Positions 21,720 through 38,100 are shown, numbered from the stretch's first letter. The stretch is 64,000 nucleotides of DNA from an uncultured Pelagibacteraceae bacterium (GCA_902620525.1 CACNIK010000002.1:124001-188000); one strand, 5' to 3'. The notes: generated by a model from the sequence alone, not told the origin. Numbers and translations are program-made.

Positions 21720-22827
21720 TTCTGACAGAGTAAGCGATTATTGGAGAAATATTGATAAAAACATTCTTTTTAGTTTTTTGGCTTTATTTTTTTTGGGGAT
21801 TTTTTTTTCATTTTCTTCAACATCATCGTTAGCAGGGGAGAGACTTAACAAAGATTTTTATCATTATTTTTCCAGACATTTAATATTTTCTACTTTTGCT
21901 ATTATAGTTATGTTTTTTATCTCTTATATAAAAATGTCTTTTCTAAGAAAATTAATTTTACCTATTTTCGTAATTTCCCTAACATTGTTAATTTTAGTTC
22001 ATTTTATTGGCATTGAAATTAAAGGTGCAAAAAGATGGCTTGATTTATTCATTTTTCGTTTACAACCAATAGAGTTAATTAAACCTTTTTTTGTTTTAAT
22101 TACTGCAAACATAATTGCCAACGGAAAAGATAAAAATCCAAATTATTCTTATTTTCTCAGCTTAATACTTTTATCAGTGATAATAATCTTGCTTTTAAAT
22201 CAGCCAGATGTTGGTCAATCGATTTTATTAATAACAACTTGGGTTTCTATATTATTTATTTCTGGAATTAAGATAGGCTATATTCTTCTTCTATTTGGTT
22301 TATTAATCATTTGCGCAATTTCAATTTTAATAATTTTTCCTGAAAAATTTGGTTATATAATACAAAGATTTAACACTTTTTTTGATCCAACTAAGGGGGA
22401 TAATTTCCAAACTGATAAAGCTTTAGCGGCAATTAAACAAGGAGGACTTACAGGCCAAGGTATGGGAGAAGGTATCTTAAAAGAAAGCGTGCCTGAAGCT
22501 CACACAGATTATATTATAGCTGTAATAGCAGAAGAGTTTGGTTCTATTATATCAATAATAGTAATAACTATTTTTTTATACATTTCTTATAGAATAATAA
22601 AAAATTGCTTTAAAACTTCTAATGAAAGTTCAAAAATTGCTTTATGTGGACTATCGTCGTTGTTAATTTTTCAAACTTTCATACATGTGAGTGTTAACAC
22701 GAGTTTGTTACCAACCACAGGTATGACTTTGCCTTTCTTGAGTTACGGGGGATCCTCTCTAATTGGTAGCTCTATTCTGGCTGGAGTTATTCTTAATTTA
22801 ACAAAAAATAGATTTGAAAATGAATAA
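21700..22827 (+). CDS. ftsW: SEDS-family division protein FtsW
   Basis: SEDS motifs (GAKRWLDL, QPDVGQSIL, EAHTDYIIAVIAEEFG, LPFLSYGGSSLI) in dcw position. Confidence 0.94.
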   Translation: MLKNLINSDRVSDYWRNIDKNILFSFLALFFLGIFFSFSSTSSLAGERLNKDFYHYFSRHLIFSTFAIIVMFFISYIKMSFLRKLILPIFVISLTLLILVHFIGIEIKGAKRWLDLFIFRLQPIELIKPFFVLITANIIANGKDKNPNYSYFLSLILLSVIIILLLNQPDVGQSILLITTWVSILFISGIKIGYILLLFGLLIICAISILIIFPEKFGYIIQRFNTFFDPTKGDNFQTDKALAAIKQGGLTGQGMGEGILKESVPEAHTDYIIAVIAEEFGSIISIIVITIFLYISYRIIKNCFKTSNESSKIALCGLSSLLIFQTFIHVSVNTSLLPTTGMTLPFLSYGGSSLIGSSILAGVILNLTKNRFENE

Positions 22828-23905
22828 TTTAAAGAAAGATATAATAATAGCTACAGGAGGTACTGGCGGCCACATTTTCCCCGCTGTAAGTTTAGCTGAT
22901 TATCTTAATAAAAATGGATTTAATACGATTATTACCACAGACAAAAGAGGTTTAAAATTCATTGATGATAAATATTCAAAAAAAACAGTTTTAATCAATA
23001 GTTCATCCCTCAATAAAAAAAATATATTAACATCAATTTTTAAAATAATATTTGCTTTCTTAAACTCATTATTTTTTCTTATCAAAAAAAAACCTAAATT
23101 TATTTTTGGCATGGGTGGTTATGCGTCCTTTCCAGTCTGTTTAGCGGGAGTGATTTTAAGAATACCGTTTGTGATTTATGAGAATAATCTGTTAATTGGA
23201 AAAGCCAATAGATATTTGACGCCTTATGCAAAAAAAATCTTTGTTTCGTATAAAGATACTCAAGGAATTAATATAAAATATGAAAGCAAAATTATTATTA
23301 CAGGAAATATTTTAAGAGAAAATATACTTAATTATTCAAAATTCAGTAAAGATAAAACGCAAAGCAAACTGAATATATTAGTACTAGGCGGTAGTCAGGC
23401 TGCGAAAGTTTTCGCCGAAAAACTACCGGATGTATTTATAAAATGTAAAAATAATCATATAAATCTTAAAATTTACCAGCAATGTTTAGGTGAGCAAAAA
23501 GATGATTTACAAAAGAAATATAACAATAATAGTGTTGACCACGAACTTTTTAATTTTACCTTTGATATTATAAAATATTATAGTTTGGCTAATTTAGTCA
23601 TTACAAGAGCAGGCTCCTCAGCCTTAGCAGAACTATTAAATTGCAAAATCCCTTTTATTTCCATACCTCTAGTTTCATCGTCAGATAATCATCAATTCAT
23701 AAATGCTCAATATTTTAGTGAAAAAGGCTTTGGTATTATGTTAGAGGAAAAAGACATAAATATTGGTCTATTTAATTTACTTCAATCAATACATAACGAC
23801 AAATCAGTGTTAAAATCGATTGAAACAAATCAGAAGAAACACTCTGATAAAAATGTATTTGCAATTATAAGAAAAGAAATAACAAAACTTTTTTATGAAA
23901 ATTAA
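22814..23905 (+). CDS. murG: UDP-GlcNAc:lipid I transferase MurG
   Basis: ATGGTGGHIFPAVSLA, FGMGGYASFP, ITRAGSSALAELL. Confidence 0.95.
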   Translation: MKMNNLKKDIIIATGGTGGHIFPAVSLADYLNKNGFNTIITTDKRGLKFIDDKYSKKTVLINSSSLNKKNILTSIFKIIFAFLNSLFFLIKKKPKFIFGMGGYASFPVCLAGVILRIPFVIYENNLLIGKANRYLTPYAKKIFVSYKDTQGINIKYESKIIITGNILRENILNYSKFSKDKTQSKLNILVLGGSQAAKVFAEKLPDVFIKCKNNHINLKIYQQCLGEQKDDLQKKYNNNSVDHELFNFTFDIIKYYSLANLVITRAGSSALAELLNCKIPFISIPLVSSSDNHQFINAQYFSEKGFGIMLEEKDINIGLFNLLQSIHNDKSVLKSIETNQKKHSDKNVFAIIRKEITKLFYEN

Positions 23906-25289
23906 TATAGGTCAAAAAGAAATTATACACTTTATCGGAATGGGCGGAATAGGTATGAGCGGTCTTGCCCAAATTATGAAAATAATGGGTTTTAAAGTTC
24001 AGGGAAGTGATATCAGTATGAATAAAAATATTGAGAATTGCAAAAAATTAGGAATTAAGTTCTTTCTAGGCCAGAAGAAAAAAAATATTAAAAAAGCAAC
24101 TATTCTCGTAAAGTCATCTGCAATTAAAAGTAATAACCAAGAAGTTAAAGAAGCAAAAAAAAGAAAACTACCTATTTATGAGAGGGTAGAAGTACTAGCT
24201 AACATTGTTTCATTAAAAAAAAATATAATTATTTCTGGTTCACATGGAAAAACAACAACTACATCATTAGTTTCAAAAATACTATTAGAGTCTAGATTGG
24301 ACCCAACGATAATAAATGGTGGTGTAATAAACTCTATCAAAAACAATGCAAAGCATGGAAAGGGAGAATGGGCCGTTCTAGAGGCAGACGAGTCTGACGG
24401 AAGTTTTTTAAAACTTCCTATTAATTATTCAATAGTTACAAATATTGATAACGAGCATATAGATTATTACAAAAATTATAAAAATTTAGAGAATAGTTTT
24501 TTACAGTTTATAAACAAAACTCCACCAATTGGTAAATGCATAATATGTATAGATGATAAAAATATCAAAAAACTCAAAAAAAAAATCAGAACGAAAAATA
24601 TTTTAACGTACGGTTTTGCATCATTTGCAGATTATCAAATTACAAATCCAAAATATAATAACAAAAATTGTAAATTTAATTTAATTGTTAAAAATTTTTT
24701 AGGAAAAAAAAAGGTTTTTAAAAACATAATTGTTAATCTCATTGGTAAACATAATATATTAAATTCTGTCGCTGCCATTAGTGTATGTCTAAATTTAGGT
24801 ATAAAAATTGAAACAATTAAAAGTGCTTTGATTAAATTTACAGGAGTTCAAAGAAGAATGACAAAAATATTTGAAAAAAATGAAAATGAGTTTTATGATG
24901 ATTATGCCCATCACCCAACAGAAATTTATTCTGTGCTAGAAGGAATTAAAAAAGTTGCAAATGAAAAAAAAATCACCTCAGTCTTTCAACCACATAGATT
25001 CAGCAGAGTGAATTTATTAAAACAAGAATTCTCAAAATCTTTTAAATTTTCAGATAGAGTGATTTTGTGTCCAATTTATGCCGCTGGTGAAAAAATAATC
25101 AATAATTTTGATCTTGTAAAGTTTGGAAGAATGATTTCTCTGAATTCCAGTGTTGAAGTTATCATTATTAAAAATGAAAAAGACTTTAAAAATTTTTTTA
25201 AAAAAAATTTGATTAAAAAGGAAATAATTATCGGTATGGGAGCTGGATCAATATCGAACTGGATGAGAGATTTAAAACAATCATTATGA
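23895..25289 (+). CDS. murC: UDP-N-acetylmuramate--L-alanine ligase
   Basis: HFIGMGGIGMSGLAQ, ISGSHGKTTTTSL, EADESDGSF, DDYAHHPTEI. Confidence 0.96.
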   Translation: MKINIGQKEIIHFIGMGGIGMSGLAQIMKIMGFKVQGSDISMNKNIENCKKLGIKFFLGQKKKNIKKATILVKSSAIKSNNQEVKEAKKRKLPIYERVEVLANIVSLKKNIIISGSHGKTTTTSLVSKILLESRLDPTIINGGVINSIKNNAKHGKGEWAVLEADESDGSFLKLPINYSIVTNIDNEHIDYYKNYKNLENSFLQFINKTPPIGKCIICIDDKNIKKLKKKIRTKNILTYGFASFADYQITNPKYNNKNCKFNLIVKNFLGKKKVFKNIIVNLIGKHNILNSVAAISVCLNLGIKIETIKSALIKFTGVQRRMTKIFEKNENEFYDDYAHHPTEIYSVLEGIKKVANEKKITSVFQPHRFSRVNLLKQEFSKSFKFSDRVILCPIYAAGEKIINNFDLVKFGRMISLNSSVEVIIIKNEKDFKNFFKKNLIKKEIIIGMGAGSISNWMRDLKQSL

Positions 25290-26200
25290 AATTAGAGAAG
25301 AATAAACTATTAGATAAATTTGGAAAAAATATTATTTTTAAAGAAAACTTATCAAAATATAGTTGGTTTAATCTTGGTGGTGCAGCAGAAATTTTTTTTA
25401 AACCAGACAGTACTAAACAATTAACAGATTTTTTGAAAACCATAAAAAATTTTCACAAAATAATTTGCTTAGGTGCTGGATCTAATACTTTAATTAGAGA
25501 TGGTGGTTTTAGTGGAGTAGTAATAAAATTAAGTCCTAAATTTTCATACATAAATAGAATTGAAAAAAATGTTTTGGAAGTAGGAGCCGGGACTTTAGAT
25601 AAAACTTTATCTAAATTTGCAGCTGACAATTCTATTATTAATTTTGAATTTCTATCTTGTATACCAGGCTCAATAGGCGGCGCTATAATAATGAATAGTG
25701 GTTGTTATGGGGAAGAAATTTCTAACATACTAATTTCAATTAAAACAATAGATTTCAATTGTAATTTAAAAGAATTTAAAAAGGATCAAATAAAATTTGA
25801 TTATAGAGGCACAAACTTACCTAAAGATTTAATAATTCTTTCAGCCAAACTCCATGCAAAAACCGGTGACAAACGTTTGATTAATGAAAAAATTAAAAAT
25901 TTTATTGAGAATAAAAAAAATTCTCAACCTAGCCAAATTAAAACTTGTGGTAGCACTTTTAAAAATCCAAAAAATAAAAAAGCTTGGGAGCTGATTAAAG
26001 ACTCTAACTGTAATCTCTTATCATTTGGTAAAGCAAGTATATCAAAAAAACATTGTAATTTTTTTGTAAACGAGGGTGGAGCATCATCTGAGGATATTGA
26101 GAAATTAATTGAGTCAGTAAGGCAGAAAGTATTTGAAAAACATAACGTTAACCTAGAATTAGAACTGAAAATAATAGGTGAAACAAACAAAAATGATTAA
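25286..26200 (+). CDS. murB: UDP-N-acetylenolpyruvoylglucosamine reductase
   Basis: YSWFNLGGAAEIFFKP, GAGSNTLIRDGGFSGVVI, IPGSIGGAIIMNSGCYG, CGSTFKNP. Confidence 0.95.
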   Translation: MKLEKNKLLDKFGKNIIFKENLSKYSWFNLGGAAEIFFKPDSTKQLTDFLKTIKNFHKIICLGAGSNTLIRDGGFSGVVIKLSPKFSYINRIEKNVLEVGAGTLDKTLSKFAADNSIINFEFLSCIPGSIGGAIIMNSGCYGEEISNILISIKTIDFNCNLKEFKKDQIKFDYRGTNLPKDLIILSAKLHAKTGDKRLINEKIKNFIENKKNSQPSQIKTCGSTFKNPKNKKAWELIKDSNCNLLSFGKASISKKHCNFFVNEGGASSEDIEKLIESVRQKVFEKHNVNLELELKIIGETNKND

Positions 26201-27122
26201 AAAGAAAATTTTAGTAGTTTTAGGTGGAAATTCAAGGGAACGAGAAATAAGTTTAAAAACCGGAAAGGCTTGTATAGTCGCTATAAAAAAACTAGGTCAT
26301 AAGGTAGAAATATTTGACCCTAAAAAAAAATCATTTTTTGATATTAAAAAAAGCAATTCAGATATTATTTTTAACGCGCTTCATGGAGAAGAGGGTGAAG
26401 ATGGTTATGCGCAAAGTTTTTTTGAATACTCTAAAATTCCTTATACTCATTCAGGTGTACTATCGTCTATGAATGCAATGAATAAATTAATATCAAAAAA
26501 AATATTTATTAGACATAAAATTACAACACCAAAATACATGGTCATAACAAAAAAAAACTATAATTTTAAAAATCTTAAAAAGAATATTAAAATTCAAAAA
26601 TTAAAATATCCAATGGTAATTAAACCAAATAATGAAGGATCAAGTATTGGTGTAAGAATTTGTAAAAATTTAATTTCTTTAAAAAAAAATATTAATATTT
26701 TATTAAAAATTTACGATACATTAATAATAGAGAATTTTATTGGTGGGCAAGAAATTCAAGTTGCAGTTCTAAATGGTAAAGCACTAGGGGCTATTGAATT
26801 AAAACCAAAACGAAAGTTTTATGATTATAAAGCTAAATATACGAAATCAGCTAAAACTGATCATATAATGCCAGCTAATATTTCCAAAAAAAAATATTAT
26901 GAAGTATTAAAAATTGCACAAAGAACACACAAAATTTTAGGATGTAGAGGTGTGACGAGATCGGATTTTAAATTCAAGAATAATAAATTTTATTTGTTGG
27001 AAACTAACACTCAACCAGGAATGACGGATTTATCTTTGGTTCCAGAAATAGCTAGTTATAAAAAAATCTCATTTAAAAAACTTATTCATAAGCTAATTTC
27101 AGATGCAAGCTTAAATAAATGA
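26178..27122 (+). CDS. ddl: D-alanine--D-alanine ligase
   Basis: VVLGGNSREREISLKTG, FNALHGEEGEDG, KPNNEGSSIGV, ETNTQPGMTDLSLVPE; true start may be slightly downstream of 26178. Confidence 0.95.
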   Translation: MKQTKMIKKKILVVLGGNSREREISLKTGKACIVAIKKLGHKVEIFDPKKKSFFDIKKSNSDIIFNALHGEEGEDGYAQSFFEYSKIPYTHSGVLSSMNAMNKLISKKIFIRHKITTPKYMVITKKNYNFKNLKKNIKIQKLKYPMVIKPNNEGSSIGVRICKNLISLKKNINILLKIYDTLIIENFIGGQEIQVAVLNGKALGAIELKPKRKFYDYKAKYTKSAKTDHIMPANISKKKYYEVLKIAQRTHKILGCRGVTRSDFKFKNNKFYLLETNTQPGMTDLSLVPEIASYKKISFKKLIHKLISDASLNK

Positions 27123-27787
27123 AAAAAAGTGTAACCGTTTTATCATTATTTTTATTAATAATAATGCTCACAACATTTAATCCTAATAATTTTAATTTTG
27201 GTTTACAGTTTTTTAAGATTAAACAGATAGAAGTTAAAAATCTTAAATTTCTTGAAAAAAAAAAAATAGAAAATCAATTTTTAAAAGAACTATCAGGCTC
27301 AAGTTTATTTATTTTTGATGATAAAAAAATTAAAAAAATGCTTAATAATAATGACTTTATAAGTTATTTGGAATTTAAAAAAATTTTTCCATCCAAACTT
27401 CAAATTATTGTTTATGAAAAAGAAGTAATAGCAATACTTAATGATAAGCGAGATAAATACTATTTAGCTAAAAATGGAGAAAAAATTAAGTTTTTCAAAA
27501 ACCCAAGTTTAGAAAAATTACCGAATATTTTTGGTAAGCAAAAAAACTTTTTAAATATTTATTCTACTTTGATAAAAATTAATTTTCCAATTTCTAAAAT
27601 TAAGTCATTTTACTATTTTGATGTAGGAAGATGGGATATTTTATTGGAAAATAAAAAAGTAATCAAACTGCCTGTTAACAATTTCAATCTTAGTTTAAAA
27701 AATTATATGGAAATTAGTAAAGAGATTAATTTTGATAAATATACAATTTTTGATTATAGAGTCGATGATCAACTAATTTTAAAATAA
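27119..27787 (+). CDS. ftsQ: FtsQ/DivIB-like division protein
   Basis: Bitopic protein with POTRA-like segment (FFKIKQIEVKNLKFLEKKKIENQF...PSKLQIIVYEKEVIAIL), between ddl and the ftsA-like gene. Confidence 0.8.
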   Translation: MKKSVTVLSLFLLIIMLTTFNPNNFNFGLQFFKIKQIEVKNLKFLEKKKIENQFLKELSGSSLFIFDDKKIKKMLNNNDFISYLEFKKIFPSKLQIIVYEKEVIAILNDKRDKYYLAKNGEKIKFFKNPSLEKLPNIFGKQKNFLNIYSTLIKINFPISKIKSFYYFDVGRWDILLENKKVIKLPVNNFNLSLKNYMEISKEINFDKYTIFDYRVDDQLILK

Positions 27788-27788
27788 G

Positions 27789-28979
27789 ATGAATAAATTT
27801 AAAAAAAAAAATCTTTACGTAGAAATAAAAGACGAAAGTTTTTTAGTGGCAATTGGTGAACACGATGATGAGCTCAACTTTAAAATTTTAGAGCATGAAT
27901 TATATTCACCTTCAGGCTTTAAAGATGGAAAAATAATAAATTTGGCAACTACAGTAGAAAACTTAAAAAAAGTGGTCAAGAAAGTTGAGAATAAATCTAA
28001 CCTTTTTTTTTCTGAAATTAATGTAATTATTAATCAAACTGACATTGACTGCATTAATATAAGTGGTTTTAAAAAGCTAAATGGAAATCAAATATTATCG
28101 GATGATATTTCATATATTTTAAATGATGTTAAATCAAAATTATTAGAATCTGAAAAAGATAAAACAATAATTCATCTTTTTAATACAAAATACTCATTAG
28201 ATAATAAGCAAATTAAAAACTTACCAATCGGTTTATATGGTAATTTTTATTCTCATCAGCTTACTTTCTTTTTAATAAAAAATAATGAACTTAAAAATTT
28301 AAAAACTTTATTTAATAAATGTAACTTAGATATAAATAAGATAATTCTTAAAAATTTCTCTGATGGGATAAAAATAATAAATAGTTATAAAAATGATACT
28401 TTTATCAAATTTAAAATAAGTAAAAATGAGACAAATTTATTATTTTTTTTCGAATCTGCTTTTTGTTTCTCTCAAAAATTTAATTTTGGATCAGATATTA
28501 TACTTAAAGACATTTCCAAGGTTTGTTCACTTGAAATTTCATCAGTACGAAAAATAATTTCAGAATCTAATTTAAAAATTTCTGATAAAAACTTATATAT
28601 AGATAAAAAGTATTTTGATAAAAATAATTTTAGAAAAATCAGTCTTGATCATATAATGGAAATTTCTTCTGCGAGAATAGAGGAAATAACTAACATTATA
28701 TTCAATAAAAATAAAAATTTATATGATATTAAAAATAAAGAAATTGATTTATATTTTGATTTTGAAGATAAAGATATTTTAGATAAATTTCACTATATTT
28801 TTGAAAACAGTCTAAAAAAATGTAAATTTAAAATCCTAAAAAATAAAGAAGATGATCCTTTAGATTCCATTAAAATATTCGGTCAACTTTTGTCTAATGG
28901 GTGGGCTAAAGAGGCAATACCAGTCGTAAATAAAAAAAGTTCGCTGATTTCGAGGATTTTTTCTAGTTTATTTGAATAA
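27789..28979 (+). CDS. ftsA: highly divergent FtsA-like protein
   Basis: dcw position between ftsQ and lpxC; N-terminus (LYVEIKDESFLVAIGEHDDELNFKILEHELYSPSGFKDGKIINLATTVENLKKVV) lines up with FtsA; amphipathic C-terminal tail KKSSLISRIFSSLFE. Confidence 0.72.
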   Translation: MNKFKKKNLYVEIKDESFLVAIGEHDDELNFKILEHELYSPSGFKDGKIINLATTVENLKKVVKKVENKSNLFFSEINVIINQTDIDCINISGFKKLNGNQILSDDISYILNDVKSKLLESEKDKTIIHLFNTKYSLDNKQIKNLPIGLYGNFYSHQLTFFLIKNNELKNLKTLFNKCNLDINKIILKNFSDGIKIINSYKNDTFIKFKISKNETNLLFFFESAFCFSQKFNFGSDIILKDISKVCSLEISSVRKIISESNLKISDKNLYIDKKYFDKNNFRKISLDHIMEISSARIEEITNIIFNKNKNLYDIKNKEIDLYFDFEDKDILDKFHYIFENSLKKCKFKILKNKEDDPLDSIKIFGQLLSNGWAKEAIPVVNKKSSLISRIFSSLFE

Positions 28980-29044
28980 AAGTGTTATTTTTTGAAACAT
29001 TATTTGTTTTAAGAATATCTGACTAATTTAATATACCTAAAAAA

Positions 29045-29971
29045 ATGTTATCAACTAATCAAAAAACAATTAACAAACCAATAAAATTAAATGGTGTGGG
29101 TTTACACAACGGGATTAACGCTGAATTAATAATAAAACCAGCAGCTGAAAATTTTGGCATTAAATTTTGTAGAGTTGATATTGATAAAAATGATTTAATT
29201 ACTGCAAATTTTAAAAATGTAATTGAACCAATATTATGTACGAAAATAGCAAATGAAAATGGCACTTCTATTTCAACTGTAGAGCATTTAATGGCAGCGT
29301 TTTTTGGAGAAGGTATAGATAATGCTCTAGTTGAGGTGAATTCATCAGAAATTCCAATATTAGATGGTTCTGCAAGTGATTTTGTCGAAGCTATTAGATC
29401 TGCTGGTATTAAAGAACAAAGAATAGAAAGACAATTTATTCAGGTTGAAAAAAAAGTAGAGATTCAAGAAGGGGAAAAATTTATTTCAATTGAACCTTCA
29501 AATGATGATTTAATTATAGATTTTGAAATTGTTTATAAAAATCCATTAATTAGAACAAGAAGAAAAGAATTTAAATTAAGTCAAGATACACTAACAGAGA
29601 TTTATAATTCTAGAACATTTTGTCTTTACGAAGATATTGATTATATTAAAAGCAAAGGTTTAGCTAAAGGTGGTTCGTTAGAAAACGCGATAGTAGTAAA
29701 AGATAATGAAATTTTAAATGAAGATGGTCTGAGAAATAGACATGAATTTGTTAACCATAAAATTTTGGATTGTATTGGAGATCTCATGTTATCTGGAAAT
29801 AGAATTTTAGGACATGTTATCACATCCCAGGGAGGTCATGCACTGACAAATAAATTACTAATTAAATTTTTTTCTGATAAATCTAATTGGTCTCTTAAAA
29901 GCTCTAAATCAATTAATAAAAAAGCTCGTATTGAAGAAACATACAAAAAACCACTGACAGCAAGTATTTAA
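29045..29971 (+). CDS. lpxC: UDP-3-O-acyl-N-acetylglucosamine deacetylase
   Basis: GVGLHNGINAELIIKPA, STVEHLMAAFFGEGIDNALVEV, HEFVNHKILDCIGDL. Confidence 0.97.
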   Translation: MLSTNQKTINKPIKLNGVGLHNGINAELIIKPAAENFGIKFCRVDIDKNDLITANFKNVIEPILCTKIANENGTSISTVEHLMAAFFGEGIDNALVEVNSSEIPILDGSASDFVEAIRSAGIKEQRIERQFIQVEKKVEIQEGEKFISIEPSNDDLIIDFEIVYKNPLIRTRRKEFKLSQDTLTEIYNSRTFCLYEDIDYIKSKGLAKGGSLENAIVVKDNEILNEDGLRNRHEFVNHKILDCIGDLMLSGNRILGHVITSQGGHALTNKLLIKFFSDKSNWSLKSSKSINKKARIEETYKKPLTASI

Positions 29972-30016
29972 AAAACAAAATTTTACCTAATATAATTTTT
30001 TTGATATGAATAAAAA

Positions 30017-34583
<4,567 letters not shown>

Positions 34584-34596
<13 letters not shown>

Positions 34597-36629
34597 TTTA
34601 TTAATTTCTTTTTAAGTCTGTTCCATCCAGGACTTCTATACTCTTCTCCTAATTCAATTGAGTTATCCTGGTTAAAATCAAAATCATTATCATTTTCTTT
34701 TTCTACGATTTCATTTTTTTCTATATTATTTTCAGGTAATTCATTTATAAATCTAGACGGCACAGCATCCATCCAGTCACCTTGATAAGCTCTTCTCATT
34801 GCAAAAGAAAGAAAAGCCTCTTTTTTTGCTCTTGTAATTCCAACATAGGCTAATCTTCTCTCCTCTTCTAAAGCTAAATCACCTTTTTCTTGTAAGGATT
34901 TTTGATGAGGAAATAAACCTTCTTCCCAGCCAGGTAAAAAAACGACATCAAATTCTAAACCTTTAGCCGCATGCATTGTCATTAAATTTACTTTTTCTCC
35001 TTCCCATTCTTGATCAGCCGAAGTAGCAAGAGATACATGCTCTAAAAAATCTTGTAAATTTTCATAATCTTGCATTGCTCTTAATAATTCCTTCAAGTTT
35101 TCCAATCTATTTTCATTCTCTAAATCCTTTTTATTTTTTAATGAAGATGAATAACCTGACTCATCTAAAATTAATTTTAATAAGTCATAGTGTTTAATTG
35201 TTTTTGCATCGTTTCTCCATTTCTGTATGATTTTTATCAAAACAGAGAATGTTTTTTTTATTTTTGGTTTAAACTGATCTAAATTAATTAATTTTATTAT
35301 AGTGTCCTCTAGACATAATTTTTCTTTAGATCCGTACTCGAATATTTTTTTTAGAGTAGCATCACCGATTCCTTTCTTAGGAGCGCCAATAACTCTTTCC
35401 AATGCTAAATCATCAAATTTTTGATTAACTATTCTTAAATAACTTATTGCATCCTTTATTTCAGCTCTTTCATAAAATCTTATACCGCCTAACACCCTAT
35501 ATCCTAAGCCAATTTTAAGAAATCTTTCTTCAAACTCTCTAGTTTGGTAAATAGCTCTTACAAGTATGCATACATTATTTAATGAGTATTTATTTTTAAT
35601 TTTAGTTTCAATAATATCACTTACTCCTGTAGCCTCATCTTTTCCATTGCTGTAACAGTTCAATTTTACAAGATCACCATCATTTCCAGAGGACCAAAGC
35701 TTTTTGCCCACTCTACTATTATTATTTGAAATTAAACTGGATGCTGTTTCTAAAATATTTTTGGTAGATCGATAATTTTGCTCTAATTTATAAACTTTAC
35801 AATCTGGATAAATTTTATCAAAAGTTAAAAAGTTTTTAATTTCAGCACCTCTCCAACTATAAATTGATTGGTCATCGTCCCCAACACAGCATATATTTTG
35901 ATTAGAGTTTACAAGTAAATTTAACCATTTATTTTGAATAAAGTTAGTATCTTGATACTCATCGACTAAAATATATTTAAAATTTTTTCGATATATTTCA
36001 GCAATATCATTATTGTTTTCGAATAATTTAACTGTAAATAAAATTAAATCACCAAAATCCATTGCATTTAAATCTTGTGCTTTTTGCTGATAAATTGAAT
36101 AAACTTTTAAAATTTGTGACTCTAACGTATTGCTTTTATTAATCTTCACATCTTTGTGAGTTAATCCTTTATTTTTCCAATTATCTATAAAAGAAATAAT
36201 AAATTGAGGAGATATTTTTTTTGCGTCTATATTTTCAGCTTCACATATTTTTTTTATTAATTTTTTTTGATCATCTGTATCTAGTATTGTAAAATTACTT
36301 TTAAAGCCTATAGCCTCTGCATGTCTTCTTAAAAATTTAACGCTAATCGAGTGAAATGTACCAAGCCAAGGAACAGCACTATTTTTGCCTTTAATAAATC
36401 CTAAAACTCTATTTTGCATTTCTTTTGCCGCTTTATTTGTAAAAGTCACGCATAAGACTTGATTAGGCCATGCTCTTTTTTCACTTATTATGTAAGCTAG
36501 TTTGGTAGTAAGCACTCTTGTTTTTCCAGAGCCAGCGCCAGCGACTATTAAATTTGGTCCCTCAGTATCTAATACAGCTTTTTTTTGTACACTATTTAAG
36601 TTATCTAATAATTTATTTTCAGATGACAT
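34584..36629 (-). CDS. uvrD: UvrD/PcrA superfamily 1 DNA helicase
   Basis: Walker A AGAGSGKTRVL, TFTNKAAKEM, VDEYQDTNFIQ, DDDQSIYSWRGAEI, LMTMHAAKGLEF, YVGITRAK. Confidence 0.95.
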
Positions 36630-36711
36630 GACTTCTATTTAACTTTTATACACTACCTAGAATAATAAAAAAGATGATATTTAATACCTTTGTTAAAAAG
36701 TGTATTAGAAC

Positions 36712-38100
36712 TTATTTTGGCTTAGTCATTTGAATTGGATCCGTAATCTTATCATATTCTTTTTCAGAAATAAGATTAGTTTTCAAAACTTCTTCTTTTA
36801 AAGTAGTTCCATTTTTATGTGCTGCTTTAGCAATTTTAGCAGCATTGTCGTAACCTATTTTGGGAGCTAGTGCTGTTACAATCATTAAAGAATTATCCAA
36901 TAAATTTTTGATTCTTTTTTTATCTGCTTTAATTCCCTTTATACAATAAAGAGCAAAAGTTTTAGATGAGTCCGCCATTATCTCAATAGACTGAAGAATA
37001 TTATGTATTATTAAAGGTTTAAAAACATTTAATTCAAAATGACCATGAGAGCCCGCCATAGTTATTCCATTGTGATTACCAATAACTTTTACACAAACCA
37101 TAGTTACTGCTTCAGACTGTGTTGGGTTCACCTTTCCCGGCATTATTGATGAACCAGGTTCATTAGATGGCAATATTAACTCTCCATATCCTGCACGTGG
37201 TCCAGAACCAAGAAATCGAATATCATTAGCAATCTTCATCAAACAAACTGCCGTAGTATTCATAGTGCCAGAAAAATTTACAATTGCATCATGCGCTGCA
37301 AGAGCAGCAAATTTATTTTTAGCTGGTTTGAAAGGTAATTTTGTAATTTTTGAAATTTCTTTAATTATTTTAACATCAAAATTTTTTTTTGTGTTTAAAC
37401 CAGTTCCAACAGCGGTACCACCTTGAGCAAGATAATAAATTTCTTTTAAAGCATCTTCGATCCTATTTATGCATTCCTTAAGTTGTGCATGATATCCTGA
37501 AAATTCTTGTCCTAAAGTGATTGGTGTTGCATCTTGTAAATGTGTTCTTCCAACTTTGACAATTTTATTAAATTCTTTTACTTTTTTATAAAGCTCTTTT
37601 TCTAAGATTTTTAATGAGGGCAAAAGTTTTTGCGTCGTTTTCATTGCTATCGAAATATGCATAGCAGAAGGAAAAACATCATTTGTTGATTGTGATTTAT
37701 TAACATGGTCATTAGGGTGCACAGGTTTTTTTGATCCAAGTTTTCCTCCAAGCATTTCTATAGCTCTATTAGAAATAACTTCATTAACATTCATATTTGT
37801 TTGAGTGCCTGACCCTGTTTGCCAAACTTTCAGCGGAAAATGGTCATCTAGTTTCCCTCTTATAACTTCCTCTGACGCTTTAACTATGTATTTTGAAATT
37901 TTAGCATCTAAGTCACCATTATTTTTATTGACGATAGCTGCAGCTTTTTTGATTATTGCAATTGAATGAATAACTATCGGTCTAACTAAAAAATCACCAA
38001 TGTTGAAGTATTTATTTGATCTCTCTGTTGATGCACCCCAATACTTATCACCAGGTACTTTAATTTTGCCTATACTATCAAATTCGTTTCTATACTTCAT
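36712..38100 (-). CDS. fumC: class II fumarate hydratase
   Basis: [50 protein letters not shown]. Confidence 0.97.
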   Translation of the reverse strand: MKYRNEFDSIGKIKVPGDKYWGASTERSNKYFNIGDFLVRPIVIHSIAIIKKAAAIVNKNNGDLDAKISKYIVKASEEVIRGKLDDHFPLKVWQTGSGTQTNMNVNEVISNRAIEMLGGKLGSKKPVHPNDHVNKSQSTNDVFPSAMHISIAMKTTQKLLPSLKILEKELYKKVKEFNKIVKVGRTHLQDATPITLGQEFSGYHAQLKECINRIEDALKEIYYLAQGGTAVGTGLNTKKNFDVKIIKEISKITKLPFKPAKNKFAALAAHDAIVNFSGTMNTTAVCLMKIANDIRFLGSGPRAGYGELILPSNEPGSSIMPGKVNPTQSEAVTMVCVKVIGNHNGITMAGSHGHFELNVFKPLIIHNILQSIEIMADSSKTFALYCIKGIKADKKRIKNLLDNSLMIVTALAPKIGYDNAAKIAKAAHKNGTTLKEEVLKTNLISEKEYDKITDPIQMTKPK

